Positions 8,554-16,853 of a stretch of 64,000 nucleotides of DNA are shown here, in pieces. The stretch's first letter is position 1. Each line of letters begins with the position of its first letter. The stretch covers positions 124,001 through 188,000 of the forward strand of contig NZ_CAKLDI010000002.1 in assembly GCF_921293875.1 (NCBI RefSeq). The letters are read 5' to 3'. Source of the DNA: Vibrio stylophorae. GTDB taxonomy: Bacteria > Pseudomonadota > Gammaproteobacteria > Enterobacterales > Vibrionaceae. The notes under the pieces are model-generated. The model made no database searches and was not told where the DNA came from. It worked only from the letters and a program-made list of their open reading frames with translations. The position numbers and the translations under genes were made by a program.

Positions 8554-9296
8554 TTCCGCAAACAGTGGTGATCACAGGCGCGACATCTGGCATCGGCCTT
8601 CAGCTGGCCAAAGATTATGCCGCGCAGGGCTGGCAGGTGGTTGCCTGTGGCCGCAATCAAACTAAGCTCGATGAGCTAGCGCAATCAGGGGGACGCGTCT
8701 TCACCTTGGCTTTTGATGTGACGGATCAACATGCGGTGCAGCAGGCGTTTGATCAGTTATTTGCGCAAGAGATTCGTCCTACCCTCTATATTTTTAATGC
8801 TGGGGATTGCGAATATATCGATGATGGTGCGCTGCAAAGCAGTTTAGTTGCTCGCGTCATGGCGGTGAATTTTATGGGCGTGGTGCACTGTTTTGAGGCG
8901 ATTCAAACGCAGCTGACGCAGGGCGACCGCGTTGCTGTTGTTGCCTCAAGTGCCATGCTAACGCCGCTGCCACGTGCCCAAGCCTATGGCGCATCAAAAG
9001 CTGCGATCAGTTATTTTGCGCAAACCATGGCGCTTGATTGGGCTGCGCGCGGCATTCAAATCAGTGTGATTTACCCAGGCTTTGTGAAAACGCCGCTCAC
9101 CGATAAAAACACCTTTTCAATGCCGATGCGAATTAGCGTTGAACAGGCATCGCAGACCATTCGTCGTGGGTTAGCGCTTGGCTATGGCACGATTTATTGT
9201 CCCTGGGGGTTTACCTTTATTTTACGCTGTATCCATCGGTTACCGATGCGTTGGCAGCAGGCATGCGTTCGTTGGTTAACAAGGAGTGACAAATGA
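8550..9296 (+). CDS. Short-chain dehydrogenase/reductase
   Basis: A 248-residue classical SDR. The glycine-rich TGATSGIGLQLA near the N-terminus binds the nucleotide and NAG (FNAGD) lies near residue 85. The catalytic Ser is in VASSAMLTPL, and the Tyr and Lys are in YGASKAAISYF. The C-terminal extension is basic and hydrophobic (YCPWGFTFILRCIHRLPMRW), suggesting membrane association. It overlaps both neighbours by four bases. With the FAD, DUF1365 and Cfa-type genes downstream it likely acts on a membrane acyl chain or another lipid; the substrate is unknown. Confidence 0.9.
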   Translation: MIPQTVVITGATSGIGLQLAKDYAAQGWQVVACGRNQTKLDELAQSGGRVFTLAFDVTDQHAVQQAFDQLFAQEIRPTLYIFNAGDCEYIDDGALQSSLVARVMAVNFMGVVHCFEAIQTQLTQGDRVAVVASSAMLTPLPRAQAYGASKAAISYFAQTMALDWAARGIQISVIYPGFVKTPLTDKNTFSMPMRISVEQASQTIRRGLALGYGTIYCPWGFTFILRCIHRLPMRWQQACVRWLTRSDK

Positions 9297-10588
9297 AAAT
9301 TGCCATCGTGGGAAGTGGTATTTCAGGTTTGACTTGCGGTTACTATCTTTCGCAAGAGCATGATGTGAGTTTGTTTGAAGCCAATGATTATCTTGGCGGA
9401 CATACAGCCACCATAGATATCACGCAGCAGGGGCGCGATTACGCCATTGATACGGGTTTTATTGTGTATAACGATCGCACTTATCCCAATTTTATTCGGC
9501 TGCTTGATGAGATTGGTATCAAAGGGTTAGCCACAGAAATGAGCTTTAGTGTGCGACATGATGGCTCTGGTCTTGAATACAATGGACACACGCTGGCCAC
9601 ACTCTTTGCGCAAAAACGCAATTTACTGCGACCCAAATTCTATTATTTTCTATACGAAATTATGCGCTTTAATCGCTTAGCAAAGCGACATGCGAGTCAG
9701 CATGATACGCCGAATTCGCAGGCTGAAACGCTGCAAACACTGGGTGATTTTCTCGAATTTCATGGCTTTAGTGATTATTTTTGCCATCACTATATTTTGC
9801 CTATGGGTGCCGCGATTTGGTCATCTTCCATGGCTGATATGCGTGATTTCCCGCTGCATTTTTTTACTCGTTTTTTCCTCAATCATGGCTTGCTTGATAT
9901 TGCGAACAGGCCGCAATGGTACGTGATCCCCGGCGGTTCAAAAAACTATATTCCTAAATTAGTGGCACCATTTGTTGATCGCATTTTTCTCTCGACACCC
10001 GTGCAAAAGGTGTCTCGTCACCAGCATGGCGTCACCTTGCATCTTGCGCAGCAAACCATGGATTTTGATGCGGTGATTTTTGCTTGTCATAGCGATCAAG
10101 CGCTCGCGCTTCTTGATACACCAACGGATGCTGAGCAGCGGATTTTGGCCGCTATGCCTTATCGTCAAAACCAAGTGGTGCTTCATACCGATACCAGTGT
10201 GCTACCCAAACGAAAAGCGGCTTGGGCGGCTTGGAATTATCGCATTGGCAGCGAAGCGGATGCGATGCAAACCTTGCCGACGGTGAGTTACAACATGAAT
10301 ATTTTGCAGCGTTTATTACCCGCGCATGGGCAAACTTTTTGTGTGACGCTTAATCCGCAAGTGGCGATAGATGCCGATCAAGTGATTGGCGAGTTCACCT
10401 ATGCCCATCCCGTATTTAATCAAAGTTCATTGTTAGCGGCGCATTCTCGCAGTGAGATCAATGGACATCATCGAACCTGGTTTTGCGGCGCCTATTGGTA
10501 CAACGGTTTTCATGAAGATGGGGTGCGTAGTGCATTAGATGTGATTGAAGGTATCGCAAAGGTCGCGGCAATACGAGGCGCAGCCTAA
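9293..10588 (+). CDS. FAD-dependent amine-oxidase-like oxidoreductase
   Basis: A 431-residue protein with an N-terminal Rossmann FAD site (MKIAIVGSGISGLTCGYYLS, then VSLFEANDYLGGHTATIDI) and the fold of amine-oxidase/phytoene-desaturase-type flavoproteins. A C-terminal FCGAYWYNGFHEDGVRSA segment closes the FAD site. Homologues are routinely encoded with DUF1365 and cyclopropane-synthase-like genes, and a role in oxidising or desaturating modified fatty acyl chains is the current expectation, not shown here. It is translationally coupled to the SDR gene, and its stop overlaps the DUF1365 start by one base. Confidence 0.9.
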   Translation: MKIAIVGSGISGLTCGYYLSQEHDVSLFEANDYLGGHTATIDITQQGRDYAIDTGFIVYNDRTYPNFIRLLDEIGIKGLATEMSFSVRHDGSGLEYNGHTLATLFAQKRNLLRPKFYYFLYEIMRFNRLAKRHASQHDTPNSQAETLQTLGDFLEFHGFSDYFCHHYILPMGAAIWSSSMADMRDFPLHFFTRFFLNHGLLDIANRPQWYVIPGGSKNYIPKLVAPFVDRIFLSTPVQKVSRHQHGVTLHLAQQTMDFDAVIFACHSDQALALLDTPTDAEQRILAAMPYRQNQVVLHTDTSVLPKRKAAWAAWNYRIGSEADAMQTLPTVSYNMNILQRLLPAHGQTFCVTLNPQVAIDADQVIGEFTYAHPVFNQSSLLAAHSRSEINGHHRTWFCGAYWYNGFHEDGVRSALDVIEGIAKVAAIRGAA

Positions 10589-11340
10589 TGGCCGTCGAGG
10601 CAATGAAAAGTCGTCTGCTGGTGGGGCAAGTTCGCCATCGGCGATTTGCGCCGGTGCAGCATCGTTTGTCCACGGGTCTATTTATGATGGCGATTGATCC
10701 CAAAGAGCTAAAGCAGTTAAGCCAAGAGGTGCGCTTTTTCGGTCAGCGTTGGTGGCATCCTGCACGCTTTAAGCGAGGTGATTATATTGGCCAGCAAGGT
10801 GATATCACGCAAGCCGTGTTTGCGAAAATCGGCGAGATCACCGGGGATGAGATAGCGAAAGGCCGGGTGATGATGGTCTGTCATCTTCGCTATTGGGGGC
10901 TTTATTTTAGCCCGGTGAACTTCTATTACGTCTACGACCAGGAGGAACACTGGCAATATCTGGTTGCAGAGGTCAGCAATACACCCTGGTTACAACGTCA
11001 CTACTATGTGCTCAAGGTTGATCCGAATCAGCCGGGTTATTGGCAGCATGAAAAAGCGTTTCATGTCTCCCCCTTCAATCCCATTGAGCAAACCTATGAT
11101 TGGCAGGTTAGGCCGCTTGATGAGCGATTACTCATTCAACTCTCAGTGAGAGACGCAAACAAAATATTTGATGCCACCTTGGCACTCAAGGCACAACCCT
11201 TTGACTCGCGACATCTTGGCCGTTTATTGCTCAAAACGCCTTGGTTAACGCTCAAAGTGCTCATGGGGATCTACATTCATGCATGGCGGCTGTGGCGAAA
11301 AGGGGCGACGTACTACCCCAATCCTCACGCCGATCAATAA
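10588..11340 (+). CDS. DUF1365 family protein
   Basis: A 250-residue cytoplasmic protein that begins with the family hallmark GQVRHRRFAPVQHRLSTGLF. It has the central YWGLYFSPVNFYYVYD and KAFHVSPFNP motifs of DUF1365. The biochemical activity of the family is not known. Genomically it nearly always accompanies the FAD oxidoreductase and Cfa-like methyltransferase found on either side here, and in Rhodobacter a related set belongs to the singlet-oxygen response linked to furan fatty acid formation. The gene starts within the stop codon of the preceding gene (TAATG). Confidence 0.9.
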   Translation: MAVEAMKSRLLVGQVRHRRFAPVQHRLSTGLFMMAIDPKELKQLSQEVRFFGQRWWHPARFKRGDYIGQQGDITQAVFAKIGEITGDEIAKGRVMMVCHLRYWGLYFSPVNFYYVYDQEEHWQYLVAEVSNTPWLQRHYYVLKVDPNQPGYWQHEKAFHVSPFNPIEQTYDWQVRPLDERLLIQLSVRDANKIFDATLALKAQPFDSRHLGRLLLKTPWLTLKVLMGIYIHAWRLWRKGATYYPNPHADQ

Positions 11341-11361
11341 CAACAAAAAGTGGAGAAGGTT

Positions 11362-12585
11362 ATGTTGGAGCTTACCTCTCAAGTCAGCGAGATAAAGTTA
11401 ACCCGTGCTCAAGGATGGGCAAAGCGGGTCGTGCATGGGTTGCTTAAACAATTAAAGGGTGGCCAGTTGGTGCTGGTTGAGCAATTTGGCGAGCGCTATC
11501 ACTTTGGTGAGCAAGGCCAATTTGCTGAAATTCATATTCATCATCCTGATTTTTATACGCAGCTTGTGAAAGGGGGTTCGATTGCCGCCGGCGAAATCTA
11601 TATCGACGGTTTATGGGATAGCCCAGATCTAACCGCAGTCGTGCAATTGATTGCTGAGAATATGGCGATGCTCGATAGGCTGGAGCGAAAAGTGGGTTGG
11701 TTGACGCAAGTGGCGCGCCGCGTCGGCCATCTGTTGCGGCGCAATAGTAAAACGACGGCCAAAGCCAATATCGCCGCCCACTATGATTTAAGTAACGCCC
11801 TATATCAGACTTTTTTAGATGAGCAGATGCTCTATTCCGCGGGCATCTACCACTCGCCTGAAGATAGTTTGTTTGACGCGCAGCAACAAAAAATGGCGCG
11901 ATTATGTGAGCAGCTTGAGCTTAAAGCTTCGGACCATGTACTTGAAATAGGGACTGGCTGGGGGGCCATGGCGATCTACATGGCCAAGCATTATGGTTGC
12001 CACGTGACCACCACAACGATTTCTCAAGAGCAATATTTATATGCCAAAGCGCAGGTAGAGGCGCAGGGCCTAAGCGAACGGATCACCTTGCTGATGCAAG
12101 ATTATCGCGACTTAACGGGTCTATATGACAAAATTGTCTCCATTGAAATGATTGAAGCCGTGGGTCAGCAATATTTGCCGACTTACTTTCAAGCCTGCCA
12201 GTCCTTGCTGAAACCTAAAGGGCGATTTGCCATGCAAGCGATCACCATTGCCGATCAGCGTGCCAAGCAATATCAGCAAGGGGTCGATTTTATTCAGCAA
12301 TATATTTTCCCCGGTGGATTTTTGCCTTCGATCTCTCAATTGTTGGGCATTTCGACCCAGCAAACGGACTTTGCACTGCGCGATTTACAAGATATAGGTC
12401 AGGATTACGCGCTAACCTTAAAGAGTTGGCATCAAGCATTTCGCGCCAACCAAGAGCAGGTGCTCAGCCTTGGCTTTGATCACCAATTCATTCGTTTGTG
12501 GCAGTTTTATTTGAGCTATTGCGAAGGTGGTTTTTTAGCAAGGAGCATCAGTACCGTACAACTGACGTGGACACGTCTGCCCTAG
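11362..12585 (+). CDS. cfa: Cyclopropane-fatty-acyl-phospholipid synthase family methyltransferase
   Basis: The ATG at 11362 is preferred over a GTG at 11350 because GGAGAAGG immediately precedes it; the protein is then 407 aa. An N-terminal lipid-binding domain leads to the methyltransferase core with NIAAHYDLSNALYQTFLD, the SAM-binding VLEIGTGWGAMAIYMA and SIEMIEAVGQQYLPTYF, all typical of Cfa. The family transfers a methylene or methyl group from S-adenosylmethionine to unsaturated acyl chains of membrane phospholipids. In a light-regulated cluster the product may be a cyclopropane, methylated or furan-type acyl chain that protects against photo-oxidation; which one cannot be told from sequence. 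Confidence 0.9.
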   Translation: MLELTSQVSEIKLTRAQGWAKRVVHGLLKQLKGGQLVLVEQFGERYHFGEQGQFAEIHIHHPDFYTQLVKGGSIAAGEIYIDGLWDSPDLTAVVQLIAENMAMLDRLERKVGWLTQVARRVGHLLRRNSKTTAKANIAAHYDLSNALYQTFLDEQMLYSAGIYHSPEDSLFDAQQQKMARLCEQLELKASDHVLEIGTGWGAMAIYMAKHYGCHVTTTTISQEQYLYAKAQVEAQGLSERITLLMQDYRDLTGLYDKIVSIEMIEAVGQQYLPTYFQACQSLLKPKGRFAMQAITIADQRAKQYQQGVDFIQQYIFPGGFLPSISQLLGISTQQTDFALRDLQDIGQDYALTLKSWHQAFRANQEQVLSLGFDHQFIRLWQFYLSYCEGGFLARSISTVQLTWTRLP

Positions 12586-12600
12586 GGCGAGGAGGTCAGG

Positions 12601-13119
12601 ATGAAATACCTAGTCTATTCACTATGGTTCCAGTTGGTTTGGTTAGTGGCCGTGTTGGGACAACAAACACTATTGCCTTGGCTATTGGCACTACTTTTTG
12701 TCAACGCTGTGATTATCCACCGTTATTTCTCTTTTCCTATCTGGTTGCCCTTAGTGATTGCCATGCTTGGGGTGGTGCTTGATATTCTTAATCGTGGTCT
12801 TGGTGTCTTTGAATTTAGCACCCCGCGTTTTCCGCTTTGGCTTGTTTGTTTGTGGGTCGCCTTTGGTGCTTATCTGCTGGTGATGACTCCCGTGCTCAAA
12901 CAGCTTGGTCTTTTTGCTGTTGCCGTCATTGGTGCACTTGCTGGGGCAATCAGCTATTGGGCTGGATTTAAGTTGGGTGTGGTGACATGGCCGCGTGGTG
13001 AAAACGCAACGGTGATCATTTTGGCCATTGAGTGGGGCATTATGCTCCCTGTGTTACATCATCTTGCCGTGAGAATGCTCAAGCGTGCGGGAGGAAAACA
13101 TGCACTTTCCACGGAATAA
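12601..13119 (+). CDS. DUF2878 membrane protein
   Basis: A 172-residue polytopic inner-membrane protein with about six hydrophobic segments, matching DUF2878. Characteristic parts include the N-terminal WFQLVWLVAVLGQQ, the central LDILNRGLGVFEF and RFPLWLVCLWVAFG. GGAGGTCAGG precedes the ATG. It begins 15 bases after the Cfa-type gene and its 3' end overlaps the next gene. No activity is known for the family; its position suggests help with lipid handling at the membrane. Confidence 0.85.
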   Translation: MKYLVYSLWFQLVWLVAVLGQQTLLPWLLALLFVNAVIIHRYFSFPIWLPLVIAMLGVVLDILNRGLGVFEFSTPRFPLWLVCLWVAFGAYLLVMTPVLKQLGLFAVAVIGALAGAISYWAGFKLGVVTWPRGENATVIILAIEWGIMLPVLHHLAVRMLKRAGGKHALSTE

Positions 13120-13726
13120 AGGGGGCGTCGTTTTGGGATTGGCATTGCTGATGCTCTGGATGCCAATTCCAGAAGCCATGGCTAAAGAAAGTAAGGCCAT
13201 AGCCATAGAAACTAAAGTCAACGCCAATGAAAGTGATGCGCTCACCCCTGCAATGCATGTGTGGCAAGACTGGCCTGTGGTGGGTGAAGCGCGTCTGACT
13301 TGGGGCATTTGGACCATTTATGATGCGACTTTGCGTGCACCGCGAGGAACCGTGATATCGCAAACGCCCTTTAAGGTGCATCAGCCTATGGCGCTGCAAA
13401 TCATATATAAGCGCAATATTGCCAGTGATGATTTTGTCGAGGCTACGGTGGCGCAATGGCAAAAACAGCAAGTCTCTGCGTTTAACATTGCGCAGTGGCA
13501 ACCGCAGCTCGGTAAGCTGTTCCCATCGGTGCGAAAAGGTGAGCAGCTGATTTATCTGTTTGATGGTGAGCAAGGACAGCTTTGGTATCAAACAAAGCAG
13601 GGGATTTTTTTACGCGGTACGGTCACCGATCCTGCATTTACTAACGCTTTTTTAGGCATATGGCTTGCCCCCAACTCGCAATATCCAACATTGCGATTGC
13701 AGCTGTTAGGTGAGGCGCGTTCATGA
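13100..13726 (+). CDS. Chalcone-isomerase-like secreted protein
   Basis: The ATG at 13100 is chosen because GGGAGG lies five bases upstream; a GTG at 13085 would be poorly placed. The 208-residue product has a signal peptide (VVLGLALLMLWMPIPEAMAK) and then the chalcone-isomerase-like domain: GEARLTWGIWTIYDATLRAP, an ALQIIYKRNI strand and a FLGIWLAPNSQYP C-terminal motif. The bacterial relatives adopt the fold of plant chalcone and fatty-acid-binding proteins and are presumed to bind fatty acids in the periplasm. It overlaps the genes on both sides. Confidence 0.85.
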   Translation: MHFPRNKGGVVLGLALLMLWMPIPEAMAKESKAIAIETKVNANESDALTPAMHVWQDWPVVGEARLTWGIWTIYDATLRAPRGTVISQTPFKVHQPMALQIIYKRNIASDDFVEATVAQWQKQQVSAFNIAQWQPQLGKLFPSVRKGEQLIYLFDGEQGQLWYQTKQGIFLRGTVTDPAFTNAFLGIWLAPNSQYPTLRLQLLGEARS

Positions 13727-14256
13727 GAGATGCTTTACGAATATGGGCGATGGCCCTGATGCTCCTTTTGATGAGCGGTTGCAGCGCAGATATTGAGGAG
13801 TACGAAACAACCCATCCATCCTTTGATCTTTTTGAATACTTTCAAGGTGAAGTTCACGCTTGGGGCATGGTGCAAGATTACCGTTATCAACAAACACGCC
13901 GCTTTGAGGTGGTGATCCTCGGTTATGTTGACGACGGGGTTTTAGTCCTTGAGGAAGACTTTGTATTTGATGATGGTGACATTGACCGACGCGTTTGGCG
14001 CATAGAACAGATTGACGCGCATCAATACCAAGGAGAGGCGGACGATATTTTAGGCATGGCTACGGGTGTGAGCTACGGTAATGCACTGCAATGGCAGTAC
14101 AGTATGAATATTGAAGTCGATGACAGCAGCTATGAAATTCACTTTGATGATTGGCTCTATCGCCAAGATGAGCGTCACCTATTTAATTTAACCAAGATGA
14201 CCAAATTTGGGGTCGAGGTGGGGCGAATTACCCTGTTTTTCCAAAAAATTGAATAA
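13723..14256 (+). CDS. DUF3833 lipoprotein
   Basis: A 177-residue lipoprotein with the signal MALMLLLMSGCSAD. The mature part contains FDLFEYFQGEVHAWGMVQD and a paired acidic/aromatic beta-rich region (VLEEDFVFDDGDIDRRVW, FDDWLYRQDERH), matching DUF3833, a barrel-like family of unknown role. It overlaps the chalcone-isomerase-like gene by four bases. Together with that protein it adds a periplasmic/outer-membrane arm to an otherwise cytoplasmic and inner-membrane lipid pathway. Confidence 0.85.
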   Translation: MRDALRIWAMALMLLLMSGCSADIEEYETTHPSFDLFEYFQGEVHAWGMVQDYRYQQTRRFEVVILGYVDDGVLVLEEDFVFDDGDIDRRVWRIEQIDAHQYQGEADDILGMATGVSYGNALQWQYSMNIEVDDSSYEIHFDDWLYRQDERHLFNLTKMTKFGVEVGRITLFFQKIE

Positions 14257-14276
14257 CCTGATAGATGGAGGTGCCT

Positions 14277-14462
14277 ATGGAGCATAAAGCGATGCGTTAC
14301 GAAGCCTTAATCCAGCAGCGAGAGGCCGCATATCAATCCGGTGACTATGAACAGGCACAATACTACGAGCGGCAACTTGCACAAATGCAAGGGCGACGCT
14401 CTCTCCAGCATCAACACACTTATGAGCCTGAAGGGCGAGCCGATTGGTTTGATGAAGGCTAA
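14277..14462 (+). CDS. Small hypothetical protein, 61 aa
   Basis: The start at 14277 (MEHKAMRYEALIQQ) has GGAGGT nine bases ahead. The product is a charged, probably helical peptide rich in Gln, Glu and Arg (GDYEQAQYYERQLAQMQGRR). It begins 20 bases after the DUF3833 gene and so is likely the last gene of the operon, although it could be an independent small gene. No family recognised. Confidence 0.65.
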   Translation: MEHKAMRYEALIQQREAAYQSGDYEQAQYYERQLAQMQGRRSLQHQHTYEPEGRADWFDEG

Positions 14463-14534
14463 TTCAAGATTCAGCTTTCTATTTGAATGCGCATGGGTAC
14501 AATGCCCTGCGCATTTTTTGTTGAGGAAGAGAGT

Positions 14535-14813
14535 ATGGCAAACACAGCCGCGGCATTGCACATTTTGGTCAAGCATAAAGAGCAAGCAGAAGACATCATC
14601 AAGCAACTGAAAAAAGGTGCAAAATTTCAAGCGCTCGCGAAAAAATACTCAACTTGTCCATCAGGCAAACGAGGGGGGGATTTAGGTGAATTTCGCCGTG
14701 GTCAAATGGTGCCCCAATTTGACAAAGTTTGCTTTTCTGGTGAGCTATTGACGCCACACTTAGTGAAAACAAAATTTGGTTGGCATGTTGTATATGTGCT
14801 TTATCGTACCTAG
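14535..14813 (+). CDS. ppiC: Peptidyl-prolyl cis-trans isomerase, parvulin type
   Basis: The start at 14535 ([15 protein letters not shown]) follows GAGGAAGAG; an upstream ATG at 14487 would add an unlikely tail. The 92-residue protein is a single parvulin domain: the N-terminal AALHILVK strand, [23 protein letters not shown] and the C-terminal [13 protein letters not shown]. It matches the small cytoplasmic PpiC in length and motifs. It has no signal peptide. A GC hairpin about 30 bases after the stop likely ends transcription. Confidence 0.92.
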   Translation: MANTAAALHILVKHKEQAEDIIKQLKKGAKFQALAKKYSTCPSGKRGGDLGEFRRGQMVPQFDKVCFSGELLTPHLVKTKFGWHVVYVLYRT

Positions 14814-14837
14814 TCAGACACGCTTTAGTTGAATTTG

Positions 14838-14860
14838 AAACGCCGCACCTGCGGCGTTTA
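14838..14860. terminator. Hairpin terminator after ppiC
   Basis: The arms AAACGCCGC and GCGGCGTTT enclose a short loop. The T tract that follows is interrupted, so termination may be incomplete. Confidence 0.6.
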
Positions 14861-15207
14861 TTGTTTGTCTAGCGTCAAATTAATTGCATTTTGCCTGTTA
14901 TGCCTAATAAATCGCTGCATTTCGATAAGAAAATTTACATTTTGAATGGTTTTTACCGAGTGTAAGCAATTGTAATTCTGCGACCAATAAACCTCTTTGT
15001 GCAATCTGTTGCACCCGTTTAAATCTCATGAAATGACATCTCTCGTTTTTCCCTTATCGCCAACAGGGTTTTGACCGAATCTTGATAGCAATTTTCCTTT
15101 GGTCTGTTTTGATGAAATAAATATGACAAAAAGATGACAGCGTCATTTTTCTTGAGCTGCAACACTGAAGTTGTGGAAAGGGAACACTATCAAAAGAGGA
15201 TTTTGTG
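14861..15207. other. Intergenic region upstream of the acidic lipoprotein gene
   Basis: An AT-rich gap of about 350 bases with no credible ORF on either strand. It should hold the promoter of the lipoprotein gene, but I cannot place convincing -35/-10 boxes or an operator. AGAGGA shortly before the ATG is the ribosome binding site. Confidence 0.5.
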
Positions 15208-16686
15208 ATGAACAAAACGCTACTTGCCACCCTGATTGCCAGCGTGGCTCTGGTTGGATGTAACTCAGATTCAAGTGATGACTCGACAACCGTCACCAAA
15301 ACGGGGCACATCGATGGTTATGCTGCCAATTTGCAGAAAATTCAGTTAGATGGCGGCCTATATTCGATGCCCGCAAATGTCGCAAGCTTTGATGGCAATA
15401 GTGTCCGTATTGCTCAGCTACGCAATGTTGATGTCACCATGACCGCCACTGATGGCACGGTGACCCAGTTGGAGCTTGATCCGGAAGTTGCTGGCATGTT
15501 GACGGTTAATCATGCTGAACCCGCGGTTTATTCTGTCAATGGCATTGTTCTCGCGAAATTTGAAGAGGGCTTTGTGACTAACTTGGCTGCATTGGTTGGC
15601 CAATATGTACTTGTCTTTGGCTGGGAAGATCAAAATGATCAACTGCATGTCACAGAGGTTGCTGCTGCGCCAAATGGTACAAAGGCAGAAGTGGAAGGCA
15701 AGGTGCATGCCTATGATCCGAATACAGGTATTTTGCAATTGGATATTGTGGGTTCGACAACAGAACCAACGACGCCAACCGAACCTACGCCTCCCACGGA
15801 ACCAACGGTGCCAGCAGAGCCAACCCAACCCGCGGCCGTGTTAGCGGATGAGACGGCGCCAGAACCAACACCGGATCCTGAGCCAAATCCAAATCCAAAT
15901 CCAGAAGCAAGCCCTACACTCGTGACCTTTGTTGTCGATTCAGACACTGAATTTGATGATGGCACTGAGGCTGATCTAGTCGAAGGTGCGCTCCTTGAAG
16001 TCGAGTTTGTGTTTACTGGTGATATTGCATCTGAGCAGACGGCTCTTGAAATTGACTTTGAAGCGGAAGATGAGCTGAGCGATGAGCTTGAAGGGATTGT
16101 CACGGCATATACGCCAGGTGAAACACTTGAGCTTAATAATCAACATCTTGTTGATATTGCTGAGGCGCAATTTGATAAGCTAGCCGATCAGTGGCTTAAA
16201 GTTGGCATGCGTGTTGAAGTGGAGCTTACCGATGACTCGACGTTAGATAATTTGGTTGCCGAAGAAGTGGAAGTGGAAACCGCATCGACAGAAGGACGCG
16301 TTGATGCTTTGACGCCAAATGTGAGTGTTGAAGTGCAAGGGGTGACTTTTGATCTATCAAGCGTTGAAACTGTCCATAAAGATATTGAGTGCGCCGTGGG
16401 TGATTGGGCTGAAATCGAAATTTTGGCCTTGTCATCTGAAACGCCACAAGCGACGGATGATGCATCCGTTCATTATGCTGTATCTATTGAATGTCAGCCG
16501 ATTGCCGACCTTGATTTAGACAATGGATTATATGAAATGGAGCTTGAAGGTACCGTGGCGGCTGGGGCACTGTGGGGCTACAGCTGGGAAGGCCTTGATC
16601 AATACGATGGTGCTTGGTTTGAATTTGAGTGCCAAGTCGATCCAAGTGATATCAGCACCCTTGCGCAATGCAAAATCGACGATTAA
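15208..16686 (+). CDS. Large acidic lipoprotein with DUF5666-like repeats and a Pro/Thr-rich linker
   Basis: A 492-residue lipoprotein (signal MNKTLLATLIASVALVGCNS). The mature protein is strongly acidic and shows repeated small beta units (GHIDGYAANLQKIQLDGG, EGKVHAYDPNTGILQLD, EGIVTAYTPGETLELNN, EGRVDALTPNVSVEVQG) resembling DUF5666-type OB-like repeats. A low-complexity linker of about 60 residues, made of TEPTxPTEP and then PEPNPNPNP units, separates the second and third repeats. Two cysteine pairs near the C-terminus may form disulfides. It is probably surface or periplasmic, and the function is unknown. It is monocistronic, between its own promoter region and a terminator. Confidence 0.8.
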   Translation: MNKTLLATLIASVALVGCNSDSSDDSTTVTKTGHIDGYAANLQKIQLDGGLYSMPANVASFDGNSVRIAQLRNVDVTMTATDGTVTQLELDPEVAGMLTVNHAEPAVYSVNGIVLAKFEEGFVTNLAALVGQYVLVFGWEDQNDQLHVTEVAAAPNGTKAEVEGKVHAYDPNTGILQLDIVGSTTEPTTPTEPTPPTEPTVPAEPTQPAAVLADETAPEPTPDPEPNPNPNPEASPTLVTFVVDSDTEFDDGTEADLVEGALLEVEFVFTGDIASEQTALEIDFEAEDELSDELEGIVTAYTPGETLELNNQHLVDIAEAQFDKLADQWLKVGMRVEVELTDDSTLDNLVAEEVEVETASTEGRVDALTPNVSVEVQGVTFDLSSVETVHKDIECAVGDWAEIEILALSSETPQATDDASVHYAVSIECQPIADLDLDNGLYEMELEGTVAAGALWGYSWEGLDQYDGAWFEFECQVDPSDISTLAQCKIDD

Positions 16687-16713
16687 TCTATCGAAGATTA
16701 AACCCCTGATTAG

Positions 16714-16737
16714 GCCGCTCATTGAGCGGCTTTTTTA
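16714..16737 (+). terminator. Rho-independent terminator
   Basis: The arms GCCGCTC and GAGCGGC are followed by TTTTTT, 27 bases after the lipoprotein stop. Confidence 0.85.
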
Positions 16738-16853
16738 GTCTGAGAGGGGCGCGATCCTTCTGTATATCCAAGCATATCAACACCCTATTTACCTTGCATT
16801 TACCATATGGCGCTGGTATATCAATTTGAGTTCATCCCATTCAAGGAGTGATT

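Noticed and set aside
15711-16103. Minus-strand Ser/Gly/Val-rich ORF opposite the acidic lipoprotein
   Set aside because: It is the shadow of the repetitive TEP/PNP linker and acidic codons of the real gene.
16740-16853. ModE operator upstream of modA
   Set aside because: Some TATAT-rich inverted sequence is present but I could not align it with a ModE site.
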